From Closterium sp. NIES-65 (taxonomy: Eukaryota; Streptophyta; Zygnematophyceae; Desmidiales; Closteriaceae): DNA of 64,000 nucleotides. Position 1 is the stretch's first letter. The number at the start of each line of letters is the position of its first letter. This document shows, in pieces, positions 32,107 through 42,458 of this stretch. The stretch is from assembly GCA_948144175.1 (NCBI GenBank), contig CANXME010002320.1, positions 1 through 64,000 of the forward strand, in the 5' to 3' direction. Under the pieces are notes generated by a model, which searched no databases, was not told the origin of the DNA, and saw only the letters and a list, made by a program, of their open reading frames with translations. A program made the position numbers and the translations under genes.

Positions 32107-32658
32107 CTAGGTATCCGTTTTATTCTCGTTCACCGTCTGTTCAAACCGTGCTAGTGTCGTTTCAGGAACATCCCCTGTATCTGTCCAGCTTCGTAGTGCT
32201 ATCCGCTTCCCGTTGTTGTAGATGCACACCTTCCTGTTGACCCAGTCGATCTCGGGGTTGAACCGCTTCAAGAAATCTCGCCCCAAGATGAAATCTAACC
32301 CTTTGATGTTCGTGACCGGCAACGTCGGCTTCCACATTAGCGCCCCTATGTGCAGCTGCAGTGATGCTTCGCCGTGGATGGGAAGTTTCGTGCCGTCCAC
32401 CATCGTTGCCGAGAACTTGGTCTCCTCGGAAGGTTCCCCAATTTTCTCCAATGTCCCGCGGTCACACACCAAGTGAGATGCACCGCTGTCCACCGGTGCC
32501 TGGAGGCGTCGTCCTTTGCATAACACCTCGAGGAGTAGTGGTGCCTGCTGCGCTGAGTAGCCAAAGAGGGTCTCATTGATAGGATCATAGGGTACATCAA
32601 ACTGAATACCACCCCTATTTCCTATACCCGACTCAGCACTTTTCTCTTCGAACTTCAC
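32107..32658 (-). pseudogene. Ty3 retropepsin-like aspartic protease
   Basis: Contains the active-site motif APVDSGASHLVCD and the second-half motif FILGRDFLKRFNPEIDW, as in Ty3-type proteases, which act as dimers on the Gag-Pol polyprotein. Open for 183 codons and followed closely by the RT frame at 32098. The stretch upstream (32659-32936) keeps a readable link to Gag (LEAKKKPLEIIQVPEKLSK) but has a stop near 32720, so Gag-Pol continuity is lost. Confidence 0.88.
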
Positions 32659-33199
32659 CTGGGGGGTAGGAGGATTTTTCCGAGGCTTGTACCAATTCTC
32701 AGGAGCCTGGAATTCTCCTCAAAGCCTTGGCAGCTGTGTAGGCTTCACCTGTGGGCAACGGGGAGCCTTAACACTGTGCTGCGGGGAGAGAATATTAACT
32801 CCACGGAACGCACGACCCTTTTCTACGCTCCGTAGTACTTTGCTCAACTTCTCAGGTACCTGAATAATTTCTAAAGGCTTTTTCTTGGCCTCTAAATCTC
32901 CCCTGATTTTTTCAAAGGCTTGAAAACCACGAGAAGTGTCGGAAAATATAATTTATTTTTTTCTATATGTAACTGCCTGTAGGATTTGTCAGAACATTAT
33001 AGCTTATGCTGTTGTGTAGGCTATAGTGGGGTATCCCATAGGGGGTACAACCAATTAGGGTTTCATATTTGTACTCACTTCGTTTCATAGTTCACCCATT
33101 CTCGTTCTAATCTTCTCATGGTATCGAGCAGGTTCCCCCTTGGGAACTGTGCTTAGGGCCCACCACATCGAGTTTTTTTCCTGCCCGAAGCGCGCTCAG

Positions 33200-34200
33200 C
33201 CCGAGTCGTGCTCCGGGCCCTCACTTCGTCGAGCCGCCCTAGCGGCCCTTCACTACGGCCCCGCCGCCTGTCTCAGCGGCCTCGCCGCCCTTTTCTGCGG
33301 CCCCGCCGCCTCTCTAGCTGCGGCCCCGCCGCCACTCCCTGCGGCCCCGCCGCCCGTCTCAGCGGCCCCGCCGCCCGTCTTCGCGGCCCCGCCGCCTATC
33401 TCGCTGCGGCCCCGCCGCCTCTCACTGCGGCCCCGCCGCCCGTCTCAGCGGCCCCGCCGCCCGTCTTCGCGGCCCCGCCGCCTCTCTCGCTGCGGCCCCG
33501 CCGCCTCTCACTTTGGCCCCGCCGCCCGTCTCTGCGGCCCCGCCGCCCGTCTCCGCGGCCCCGCCGCCTCTCTAGCTGCGGCCCCGCCGCCTCTCCCTGC
33601 GGCCCCGCCGCCCGTCTCAGCGGCCCCGCCGCCCGTCTTCGCGGCCCCGCCGCCTCTCTCTCTGTGGCCCCGCCGCCTCTCACTGCGGCCCCGCCGCCCG
33701 TCTCAGCGGCCCCGCCGCCCGTCTTCGCGGCCCCGCCGCCTCTCACTTCGGCCCCGCCGCCCGTCTCTGCGGCCCCGCCGCCTCTCTAGCTGCGGCCCCG
33801 CCGCCTCTCACTGCGGCCCCGCCGCCCGTCTCTGCGGCCCCGCCGCCCCTCTCGCTGCGGCCCCGAGCCCTACCAACGGCCCTACGGCCCTACACCGCCC
33901 GCGCCACCCGAGCTGCCCGACCCGCCCGAGCCGCCCGAGCTGCCCGACCTGCCCGAGCCGCCCGAGCCGCCTGAGCTGCTGAGGAGCCGAGCCGCCCGAC
34001 CCGCCCGAGCCGCCCGAGCCGCCCGAGTCGCCCGAGCCCCCTGAGCCGCTGAGGAGCCGAGCCGCCCGACCCGCCCGAGCCGCCCGAGCCGCCTGAGCCG
34101 CTGTGGAGCCGAGCCGCCCGAGCCGCCCGAACCGCAGTTGCTGCTGAGCTGTCCGAGCAGCCGCGTTGCTGTGCTGCTGAGCTGCCCGACCCGCCCTGTC
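33200..34200 (+). repeat. GC-rich leader array of Copia-A2
   Basis: Between PBS and Gag start lie dozens of variants of GCGGCCCCGCCGCCTCTC, then GCCCGAGCCGCCCGAGC-type repeats. Matching arrays occur in A1 (24280-25040), A3 (46250-46990), A4 (54730-55100) and element D (21960-22440). Open frames through them are Pro/Arg/Ala artefacts. Confidence 0.9.
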
Positions 34201-34270
34201 TGGTGAGAGCAGCCCTCCTGTCACTGCACTGCCCCTGTCCTACAGGTAGTACTGCTAGGCTACTGTCGTC

Positions 34271-35790
34271 ATGGCTACCCCTAGTGTCCTCGCTTTTGAC
34301 GCTGAGGGTCGGGCCATTGACTTTGAGGTCTGGGTAGACGACCTGCAGCTGTTCTTACAGTGCGATAGGGCAGACGGCCTCTCTCTCTTTGACCTTACCT
34401 CTGGCGCTTCCCCTGCCCCTGCTGCTGATGCTGACGCCACTGTTCGCTCCCAGTGGGCCACGCGCGACGCTGCTACACGTCTTGCTGTGCGTCGCCACCT
34501 CCCTACCTCCGAGCGTGCGCACTTTAGTCAGTACAAGAGTGCTCAGACCTTGTACGACGCTGTAGTCGCGCGCTACTCCTCCCCTGCCACTGCTGCACTG
34601 AGCCGTCTCATGCTACCGTACCTCTTCCCTGACCTTGCTGCCTTTCCCACCGTGGCTGACCTCATTACGCACCTCCGCACTGCAGTGACACTCGCTACCG
34701 CGCTGCACTCCCTGCTGACTTCTGCGCCAAGAACCCCCCCCCCATGTACATCACTCTGTACTTCCTAGTCACTCGCCTTACTGACTCCCTTCGAGTAGTC
34801 AGGGACCACTTTCTCTCAGTCTGTCCCACCACACTCACTGTCGATCTCCTCGAGAAGGCCCTCTTAGCAGCGGAGAAGAGTATAGTCGCTGTACGAGCCT
34901 CTCGAGGTGACCCGCGCACCCCCATCTTTGAGGGGTGTTCCCCCTCCCCCCTGCTGCTCTTTGTTGCCTCTGCTGCTACGGCCGACCTCCTTGGTCTTGA
35001 GTCGGTCGGTGCGGCGTCTGCCCGTAGCGGGAGACGCCGCCCTGGCAAGGGCAAGGGGGGCAAGGGAGCTGGAGGAGCGGGCGGTGGAGGTGGAGGTGGA
35101 GGCGGTGGGGGTAGTGGGGGTGGCGGTGGGAGTGGAGGTGCGGGTGGGGGGGTCGGTGGCGGCGGTGGAGGCGAAGGCGGCGGCGGCGGTGGCGGTGGGA
35201 GCGGAGGTGGCGGAGGAGGCGGCGGTGGAGGCGGCGGTGGAGGCGGCGGTGGAGGCGGCGGCAGTAGCGGAGGCGGCGGAGGCGGTGGGGGTGGCGGTGG
35301 AGCTGGTCGCGGGCCTTCGCAGAGGAGTGGCTCCAGTAGTGGCGCGCGCCAGCAGCAGCAGCGCGGTCGTGAGACCCTGTCCCCTCAGCAGCTCCGTGAG
35401 TGGTACACTGCACGCCAGCGGGGTGGGGGTTTTGGTCCGTGCACCTACGTCCTGCGCACCGGCGACCGTGCGGGTGAGCAGTGTGGGGGTCCGCACCCCA
35501 CCCAGCGCTGCTTTGGCCGCCAGACGGACGCGTGGCGTCACCAGTTCCCGGAGGCCTCAGAGATTCCTCGCTGGGGCGAGCTGTCTAGGGCGGGTGTTGC
35601 CATCTTTGATCTTGACTTTGATGCTATTCTCTCTGCCATGTATGCTGTGTCTCATAGTGATGAGGGTGACTGCTACCGCTGTTTCCCGCCCGATCCGGGC
35701 ATTGAGGCTGCTGCCCTAGGTGCTTGCGACGCTGCTGCTCTAGGTGCTAGTGTGTCTGCGTCCTCAGGTACTGGTGAGTCTGCGCTCTAA
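34271..35790 (+). pseudogene. Copia-A2 Gag, frameshifted and ended early
   Basis: Starts ATG at 34271. The N-terminal capsid-like part reads FDAEGRAIDFEVWVDDLQLF, YKSAQTLYDAVVARYSS and MLPYLFPDLAAFPTVADL. Near 34682 two extra bases relative to A3 (CTGCAGTGAC against CTAGTGAC) shift the frame; the correct frame resumes with MYITLYFLVTRLTDSLRVV. A glycine-rich tract of about 80 residues (35055-35310) follows, then LSPQQLREWYTARQ and a C-X13-C-X3-H-X4-C finger (35440-35510). TAA at 35788 replaces the TCA serine codon of A1. Gag should form the particle and bind RNA through its C-terminus. Confidence 0.85.
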
Positions 35791-36576
35791 GGTACTACGT
35801 CGGCTTCGGCCTCCCTCACCTTCACTCTTGACTCTGGGGCGTCTCGCTCCTTCTTTCGGGACCGCACCACACTCACGCCGCTTAGTCGGCCGGTTGCGGT
35901 GTCTCTGGCTGACCCCTCCGGGGGTCCTGTACTGTCTCGCTTCTCCACAGTCCTCCCGTGTCCGGCGTCTCCTACTGGCACCCTGTCTGGTCTCTACCTC
36001 CCCTCGTTCTCGACAAACCTGGTGAGTGGTGCTGACCTACAGGATGGGGGAGTACACCAGTTCACTCCTGCGCGTCAGCGGGTGACGCACTGCACAGAGG
36101 CTAGCACAGGCCGGCACCTCGCTACGTTTACCCGTCAGCCGGGGTCGAGCCTGTACACACTGACCACTGCGTCTCCTCCCGTTACTGAGCCTGGTAGAGT
36201 CGCTTTGTCTGGTCAGGTGTTTGCTGCAGCGTCTAGGTCTGGTCCTGAGTCTGCCCCCTGTTCGTGTCGTCTCTTGTCTCATGAGACTCTCCTCTTGCAC
36301 CACCGTCTTGGTCACCCCTCTCTGCTTCGGCTCAGAGGCATGGCCTCCCGTCTTCTTGTGTCTGGTCTCCCCCGGTCCCTCCCTCCCCTTCCTCAGGGCC
36401 CTGGCCCTGCCTGTGTCCCCTGTGTCGAGGGGCGCCAGCGGGCTGCCCCTCACTCCTCCCAGTTTCCTCCGACAGAGGCCCCGTTGCAGACGCTTCACAT
36501 GGACGTGTGGGGCCCGGCCCGCGTCCGTGGACAGGGTCACGAGCGCTACTTCCTGCTCGTTGTTGACGACTACTAG
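35791..36576 (+). pseudogene. Copia-A2 protease and integrase N-terminus
   Basis: Bounded by stops at 35788 and 36574. Carries FTLDSGASRSFFRD (protease), the GAG-pre-integrase HHCC-like region (LLLHHRLGHPSLLRL, CVPCVEGRQRAAPHSSQ), and the first catalytic Asp region of integrase (LHMDVWGPARV). The stop at 36574 is TAG where A1 has TCG (Ser) in FLLVVDDYS, a one-base change. Confidence 0.88.
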
Positions 36577-36597
36577 CGTTACACCACGGTCTTCCCC

Positions 36598-39500
36598 TTG
36601 CGCAGCAAGGGTGATGTCACTGAGGTGCTGATCGACTGGATCTGCGCGGCTCGTCTCCAGCTCAGGCGGAGCTTTGGCTCGGACTTCCCTGTTCTGCGTC
36701 TGCACTCTGACCGAGGCGGAGAGTTCTCCTCTGGCCTACTGCGAGCCTACTGTCGCGCACGAGGCATCCGACAGACCTTCACGCTTCCGGACTCACCGCA
36801 GCAAAATGGGATTGCTGAGCGCCGCATTGGCATGGTCATGGACGTCGCTCGTACGTCTATGATGCATGCGGCTGCCCCCCATTTTCTGTGGCCGTTTGCG
36901 GTCAGGTACGCGGCGCATCAGATCAACCTCAACCCCAGGGTCTCCAGGCCAGAGACCTCCCCAGCCTTACTGTGGATGGGGAAGGTTGGCGATGCGTCGG
37001 CGTTCCGGGCCTGGGGATCTCGGGCGTTTGTCCGCGACTTGTCTGCGGACAAGCTGTCCCCTCGTGCTGCTCCTTGCGTCTTCCTGGGGTTCCCCCCTGA
37101 CGCGCCTGGGTGGCAGTTCTACCACCCCACCTCTCGACGTGTTCTGTCCTCCCAGGACGTCACGTTTGACGAGTCGGTCCCCTACTACCGCCTCGTCCCC
37201 TACCGCACTCCGTCCCTCCCCCCACCCCCGCTCTTTCTTGTACCAGGTCCCCCCCAGGTAGACTCCCTCCCCCCTCAGGGTCCTGCCCCTTCAGGTGTGT
37301 CCCAGGTAGACGCAGTCGAGCCTGTCGAGGTCACTGGTGACTCTGGTGCTGCTGGGGGTGCTGAGCCTGGGGGTGCTGGACCTGGGGGTGCGGAGTCTGG
37401 GGGTGCTGAGCCTGGGGGTGCTGAGCTTGGGGGTGCTACGCCTAGGGTTGCTGAGCCTGGAGGTGCTACGCCTGGGGGTGCTGAGCCTGGAGGTGCTACG
37501 CCTGGGGGTGCTGAGAGTGGAGGTGCTTCGCCTCGAGGTTCTCCGGGTGCTTCTTCTCGCCGGGAGCCACTCTCTCCACAGGAGCTGCGCGAGTGGTTTG
37601 CCCGGCGCTGGCGCCGTACTGCTGGTGCAGGAGGTTCTTCGGCTGCTGAGGGTGCTGCGGTCGCGGGTCCCGGAGGTGCTCGTACTGGGAGTACTGGAGC
37701 TACTGGGCCTACGGGTTCGACTGGAGCTGGTGCTACTGAGGTTGTTGGCGCTGAGACTCCCGCTGGCGGTCCTACTCGGGGTGCTCCTGGTGCTGCTGGA
37801 GGTGCTGCTGGAGTGGGTACTCCTGCTGAGGGTACTGGTGCTGTCCCTGCTGCTTCTGGCGTTGTCACGCGGCCTCGACCGTACTTTGTTCCACTCCTGC
37901 AGCAGGTTCTTGGTCTTCCTCCTTCTACTGGTCCTCCTCCTCCCTCAGAGTGTCCAGAGCCTGTCCCGTCACAGTCACAGCTACAGCGTGCCTCCCCTCT
38001 GCCTGCTCCTTCTCCCTACGCTCGTCCTACTGGAGGTCTTACTGAGCGTCGTGAGCCTGCGTCCCGTCCTGCGTCGCCTGTTAGAGCTGCTCGTGCTAGT
38101 GGTCGCGGTTCGCGCCAGCGTCCTCCTCCTATCCCTGGCACGTACCGGATGTCTCTGCGTCCGTCTACTACTCTTCTGCGTGCCCCTTTGCCTTCCCCTC
38201 CTGAGTCCTCTCTTCCTGCACTTGCCGACCTTGAGTCGGACTCTCTTCGTGCTGCCAGTCCTACTGTCACGCGTCTCCTTGCTACTGTTATCACTGACCC
38301 TTCTTTCGAGTCTACTGCTGCGTCTGCTCTCGTTACTGAGCTCGTCGACTTTGCTGCTCGCTGTCGCTTAGACTACGCTGCTAGTCTTGTCGCTGAGTCT
38401 GAGTCTGTCTGTCCTCCGTCCGTCGGGGGTGAGTGTGCCCTTGGCACGGACGTCCTTGAGGACAGGCAGGAGGAGTTCCAGTGTCTGGCAGCTGCTTCAC
38501 CTCATCTCGTGTCCGTACTGCTTACCCCTGAAGGAGACCCGGATGCACTTGACATCCCGACTCCGCGCTCTTACGCGGAGGCGATAGAGGGTCCCTACTC
38601 CTCTCAGTGGCAGGCAGCTATAGATGCAGAGATGGCTTCCTGGAAGTCCACAGACACCTACGTTGACGCTGTCCCCCCTCCTGGGGCGAACATCGTCAGT
38701 GGCATGTGGATCTTCAGGGTGAAGAGGCCGCCGGGCTCTCCGCCTGTCTTCAAGGCGCGTTACGTGGCTCCTGGCTTCAGTCAGCGGCAGGGAGTCGAGT
38801 ACATTCAGACCTTCTCCCCCACCCCGAAGATGACCACTCTTCGGGTACTGCTGCACGTTGCTGCTCACCGTGACTACGAGCCGCACTCTCTTGACTTCAG
38901 CACAGCTTTCTTGCAGGGCAGCCTGCACGAGGAGATCTTGCTGCGTCGCCCACCTGGCTTCACTGGGTCTTTCCCTCCTGGTACCCAGTGGAGTCTCCGG
39001 CGTCTAGTCTACGGTCTCCGCCAGGCGCCACGTGAGTGGCACGACACACTGAGGACTACGCTTGCGGCTCTTGGGTTTGCTCCTTCTACTGCCGACCCGT
39101 CGCTGTTTCTGCGCACCGACACCTCTCTGCCGCCGTTCTACATCCTCGTGTACGTCGACGACTTGGTCTTTGCCACAGCTGACACTGCTGGACTCGCCTA
39201 CGTGAAGTCCGAACTGCAGAAGAGACACACGTGCACAGAACTGGGTGAACTGCGCAGCTACCTTGGCTTGCAGATCACCCGGGACAGAGCACGCCACACC
39301 ATTACCCTGACTCAGTCACACATGGTGCAGCAGGTCCTTCAGCACTTCGGCTTCACGTACTCCTCGCCTCAGGCCACTCCTCTGTCTACTCGCCACTCGC
39401 TCTCAGCTCTGCCTTCGGATGAGTCCGTAGATTCGAGTGGCCCGTACCCAGAGCTTGTTGGCTGCCTCATGTACCTGATGACCTGCACACGACCTGACCT

Positions 39501-40134
39501 TGCATACCCTCTTAGCATTCTCGCACGCTATGTTGCTCCTGGGAGACACCGACCAGAGCACATGGCTGCAGCGAAGAGGGTGTTGCGCTACCTGTGCAGT
39601 ACGTTGGGCATGGGGCTAGTGCTTGGAGGGCGGAGTCCAGTGGTCCTCACTGGGCACGCGGACGCGTCTTGGGCTGACGACCAGGCTACGCAGCGGTCGT
39701 CACAGGGTTACACCTTCAGCCTTGGTTCCGGCTCTGTTTCGTGGCGGGCTACTCGCTCGTCTTCTGTTCTTGGCTCCAGTTGTGAGGCTGAGATCTACGC
39801 CGGGGCCATGGCTGCACAGGAGCTTCGCTGGCTCACCTACCTGCTGACTGACTTTGGAGAGCCGCCTCGTTCTCCTCCAGTCCTGTACGTAGACAACAAG
39901 GCCATGCTGGCCTTGTGTCGAGAGCAGCGACTGGAGCACAGAACGAAGCACATTGCTCTCCGCTACTTCCTTGCTCGTGAGCTACAGCAGCGTGGACAGT
40001 TGCGGCTTGCGTACGTGGCCTCTGAGGCCAACACTGCTGATGTCTTCACCAAGGCACTTCCGCCTTGTGATCATCAGCGCTTCTGCACTCAGCTGGGTCT
40101 TGTGCCCGTCTTGCCTCACTTGCTCTCCTCTTGA
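36598..40134 (+). CDS. Copia-A2 integrase core, linker, reverse transcriptase and RNase H
   Basis: Open for 1,178 codons after the stop at 36574. It begins within integrase (FPVLRLHSDRGGEF, SPQQNGIAERRIG, then the GKR-like VRYAAHQINL...WGSRAFVRDL region). A repeat-rich linker ([12 protein letters not shown] type) carries one [15 protein letters not shown] helix. RT has YVDDLVF intact, with private substitutions nearby (KARYVAPGFSQRQ for [17 protein letters not shown] for EIWLRRPP). RNase H keeps [17 protein letters not shown] and YVDNKAMLA and ends LLSS. It would act in cDNA synthesis and integration, but the catalytic first Asp of integrase lies upstream of the stop. Confidence 0.88.
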   Translation: MRSKGDVTEVLIDWICAARLQLRRSFGSDFPVLRLHSDRGGEFSSGLLRAYCRARGIRQTFTLPDSPQQNGIAERRIGMVMDVARTSMMHAAAPHFLWPFAVRYAAHQINLNPRVSRPETSPALLWMGKVGDASAFRAWGSRAFVRDLSADKLSPRAAPCVFLGFPPDAPGWQFYHPTSRRVLSSQDVTFDESVPYYRLVPYRTPSLPPPPLFLVPGPPQVDSLPPQGPAPSGVSQVDAVEPVEVTGDSGAAGGAEPGGAGPGGAESGGAEPGGAELGGATPRVAEPGGATPGGAEPGGATPGGAESGGASPRGSPGASSRREPLSPQELREWFARRWRRTAGAGGSSAAEGAAVAGPGGARTGSTGATGPTGSTGAGATEVVGAETPAGGPTRGAPGAAGGAAGVGTPAEGTGAVPAASGVVTRPRPYFVPLLQQVLGLPPSTGPPPPSECPEPVPSQSQLQRASPLPAPSPYARPTGGLTERREPASRPASPVRAARASGRGSRQRPPPIPGTYRMSLRPSTTLLRAPLPSPPESSLPALADLESDSLRAASPTVTRLLATVITDPSFESTAASALVTELVDFAARCRLDYAASLVAESESVCPPSVGGECALGTDVLEDRQEEFQCLAAASPHLVSVLLTPEGDPDALDIPTPRSYAEAIEGPYSSQWQAAIDAEMASWKSTDTYVDAVPPPGANIVSGMWIFRVKRPPGSPPVFKARYVAPGFSQRQGVEYIQTFSPTPKMTTLRVLLHVAAHRDYEPHSLDFSTAFLQGSLHEEILLRRPPGFTGSFPPGTQWSLRRLVYGLRQAPREWHDTLRTTLAALGFAPSTADPSLFLRTDTSLPPFYILVYVDDLVFATADTAGLAYVKSELQKRHTCTELGELRSYLGLQITRDRARHTITLTQSHMVQQVLQHFGFTYSSPQATPLSTRHSLSALPSDESVDSSGPYPELVGCLMYLMTCTRPDLAYPLSILARYVAPGRHRPEHMAAAKRVLRYLCSTLGMGLVLGGRSPVVLTGHADASWADDQATQRSSQGYTFSLGSGSVSWRATRSSSVLGSSCEAEIYAGAMAAQELRWLTYLLTDFGEPPRSPPVLYVDNKAMLALCREQRLEHRTKHIALRYFLARELQQRGQLRLAYVASEANTADVFTKALPPCDHQRFCTQLGLVPVLPHLLSS

Positions 40135-41657
40135 CCTTGCTTGTACTCTCACATATATATATACCTGCTCTTGCTTGCCTAGCTTTATATATATGTGTGT
40201 ACTCTTGCATGTGAACTGGCCGTGTGGCCGTGACCCTGTGCTCGGACTGTGTGGTGACTTTGTGATCCACCTTGAGCTTGCTTTGCTTTGCTTTGCTTGA
40301 CTGGTCTTGTGACCCCTTGTTCTCCCCCACTTTGCCTATGGGGGTGTGTCAGAACATTATAGCTTATGCTGTTGTGTAGGCTATAGTGGGGTATCCCATA
40401 GGGGGTACAACCAATTAGGGTTTCATATTTGTACTCACTTCGTTTCATAGTTCACCCATTCTCGTTCTAATCTTCTCAGGATTGGTTACTGTAGTTATAG
40501 CGTTTTCCTATTTGGGGGTGCACCTTTCTTGCTTGTTCTCTCATATTTGTACCCTTGAACCTCATTCTCTCGACTCTTTTTCACCTTTTTCAACTTTTTC
40601 GAACTCAACTCACTCGATCTAACTAGCCATGGCTCCTAAGCCCTACGGCCCCGTCGCCTACCTGTGGCCTTACGGCCCCGCACGCGGCCCCCTCAGGTCA
40701 CCTCGACAGGTGCCGGGAGGGGCGACCTGGAAGGGGGGGGCAGGCGTCGCCCCCTCTGCAGCCTGCTTTGGCGCCCGGGGAGGCCGTGCGTCGCCCCCCC
40801 CCCCCCCCCCCCCCCCCTCTCTCCTCCTCCTTTTGTTCCCGCTGCTGCAGCTGCCGCTGGGGGGGAGGGTGTGAGGGTGTGGGGGAGCCCGGGGAGTGGC
40901 CCTGGGGTGGCGGGTGTGAGACCACCCAGCAGCCGTCCCTCCACCTCTCCTCTCTTCCCCCCTCTGCTGCTCCTGCAGCAGTTTGTGGGGGAGGGGGAAG
41001 GGGAGGGGGAGGGTGGGAGGGTGTGAGGGTGTGGGGGAGCCAGGGGAGTGGTATTATTGAAACACTTTTCTCCTCCTGCACAATCGTGATGTACCCCTTC
41101 AGAGGGCGCTAACTGCATACTCATCTCCTACAGCCAGTTATAAGGGCGTGTCGGAAAATATAATTTAATATTTTCTATATGTAACTGCCTGTAGGATTGG
41201 TTACTGTAGTTATAGCGTTTTCCTATTTGGTGGTGCACCTTTCTTGCTTGTTCTCTCATATTTGTACCCTTGAACCTATAGTGAAACCCCTCATTCTCTC
41301 GACTCTTTTTCACCTTTTTCAACTTTCTCGAACTCAACTCACTCGATCTCTCTAGCCATGGCTCCTAAGCCTTGCTAGAACTTTAACAAGAAGTAATATT
41401 TTTCGTTAGAGTATCTTTATAGGATACTCTTAACGAATTCTTACTTTAGAGGGTGTTTGGCTGGAGTTTCCCGGTCGGTGCAGAGTCTTTTTTCGCGGAG
41501 CCTCCATTCACCTCGGCGATTTCCCCTGATGCCGGCCGATCGTGACATTTTAGATTCGCGCTAGCTTTTTCTCCTTTTTTCACCCGCTCCAAAGCCGCCA
41601 CGTCGTCGCCTTTTCCTGATTTTCGGATCTTTACGCGATCGCCAGGTCGATCCGCGG

Positions 41658-42458
41658 CTACTGGCGATTCCCGTTTTTTGACTTCAGAGGTGCTCCACTG
41701 TTACCGTCCCGGAGTGCCGCACGTGCTTTCTTGATTTTGTAGCACGACAAAAAGTGATGCCCTGCTGCGCCGCAAAACTCACATTTTTTCGGCTGCTGCT
41801 TCGCGTCGTATTTGTCGATATCCATCGGTTCGACGAATGTGGGGGGTGCCGATCGCTCCGTGCCGAATGTACGGTTTGGCGTGAAGCGACGTGTTTCGGG
41901 TTGACCTCGAGTCAGCGCATCGTATCGCTCGGTAGCACGCACGATGTCGCGATAGTTGTTGTAATTCGCCGCTATCACCTGCCGCCGAATCTCCAATTTT
42001 AACCCTTCTGTGTACGCCTGGATTTTTTCGCCTTCGGTCAGGTCGGTGATGTGGTTGAACAGTAGCTCCATCTGCTGCGTGTACTGAGCTACACTACTGT
42101 ATTGCTTGTGTCGGTGTATCTGCTGCCGCGCCATGTAGGTCGTATTTATCGGTTCGAAACGCTTGATTAAATCTGCCCGAAACTGCTGCCACGTTTTCTC
42201 CCGGTGAGCTACGTCGGTGCAGTAAATCCATTCGAGTGCCGGTCCACGTAAAAGTTTCGCCGCGAGCCGAATCCTTGCTGCGTCGTGTTGCGGGGTCGAA
42301 CAGCCAATGGCCTCGAAGTAAATTTCGAGGGTTGCCACGAATCGCCGGACGTCGGATCCCTTCGCGCTGGGATCGAACGCTTCAGGGAGCCTCGGTCGTG
42401 CTGCTTCAAGGTTCGTCGACAGTGGTGCCATCTGTCCGTGAAATGTCGGTGTCGCCAC
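41658..42458 (-). CDS. Ty3 Gag with zinc knuckle
   Basis: An intact 266-codon frame from ATG at 42458. Retrotransposon Gag domain: RPRLPEAFDPSAKGSDVRRF, YFEAIGCSTPQHDAARIRLA, LLRGPALEWIY, WQQFRADLIKRFEPINTTY. The C-terminus has a canonical CCHC knuckle, C-X2-C-X4-H-X4-C (CEFCGAAGHHFLSC), and ends GNRQ. It would assemble the particle and package RNA. It is the only undamaged protein of this Ty3 copy; its protease and RT lie 9 kb away beyond element F. Separate Gag and Pol frames, or loss of the link, cannot be told apart here. Confidence 0.9.
   Translation of the reverse strand: MATPTFHGQMAPLSTNLEAARPRLPEAFDPSAKGSDVRRFVATLEIYFEAIGCSTPQHDAARIRLAAKLLRGPALEWIYCTDVAHREKTWQQFRADLIKRFEPINTTYMARQQIHRHKQYSSVAQYTQQMELLFNHITDLTEGEKIQAYTEGLKLEIRRQVIAANYNNYRDIVRATERYDALTRGQPETRRFTPNRTFGTERSAPPTFVEPMDIDKYDAKQQPKKCEFCGAAGHHFLSCYKIKKARAALRDGNSGAPLKSKNGNRQ

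Larger units (their letters stand above)
32987..40478 (+). mobile_element. Copia-A2, full-length Copia element inserted in element F
   Basis: LTRs 32987-33118 and 40347-40478 (132 bp) look identical and are flanked by the perfect duplication GGATT (32982-32986 and 40479-40483). The uninterrupted site is present at 41190-41200 in the other F LTR. The PBS TGGTATCGAGCAGG is at 33119. A GC-rich leader is followed by Gag, protease, integrase, RT and RNase H in order. A frameshift in Gag and stops at 35788 and 36574 disable the polyprotein. Confidence 0.95.
32937..41388. mobile_element. Element F, about 1-kb non-autonomous LTR element carrying Copia-A2
   Basis: Its right LTR is 41149-41388 (TGTCGGAAAATATAATTTAA to CTTTAACA, 240 bp). 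The left LTR starts at 32937, is interrupted by A2 at 32986, resumes at 40484 and is recognisable to about 40643. Duplication AGAAG flanks the whole (32932-32936 and 41389-41393). Without A2 the element is about 955 bp. The internal stretch (about 40644-41148) is GC-rich, with a 24-base C run at 40794-40817 and a direct repeat of GTGAGGGTGTGGGGGAGCC, and no credible protein. The left LTR end differs from the right, so a rearrangement has occurred there. Confidence 0.7.

Noticed and set aside
34199-34250. Leader intron in Copia-A (GTGAG donor, CCTACAG acceptor, seen in A2 and A3)
   Set aside because: At about 43 bases it would be unusually short, and A1 shares only the donor-like part. No transcript evidence is available.
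40629-40874. Small gene starting ATGGCTCCTAAG in element F
   Set aside because: The ATG context is duplicated in the other F LTR, where a stop follows after a few codons (near 41377); the predicted peptide is low-complexity and runs through a 24-base C tract.
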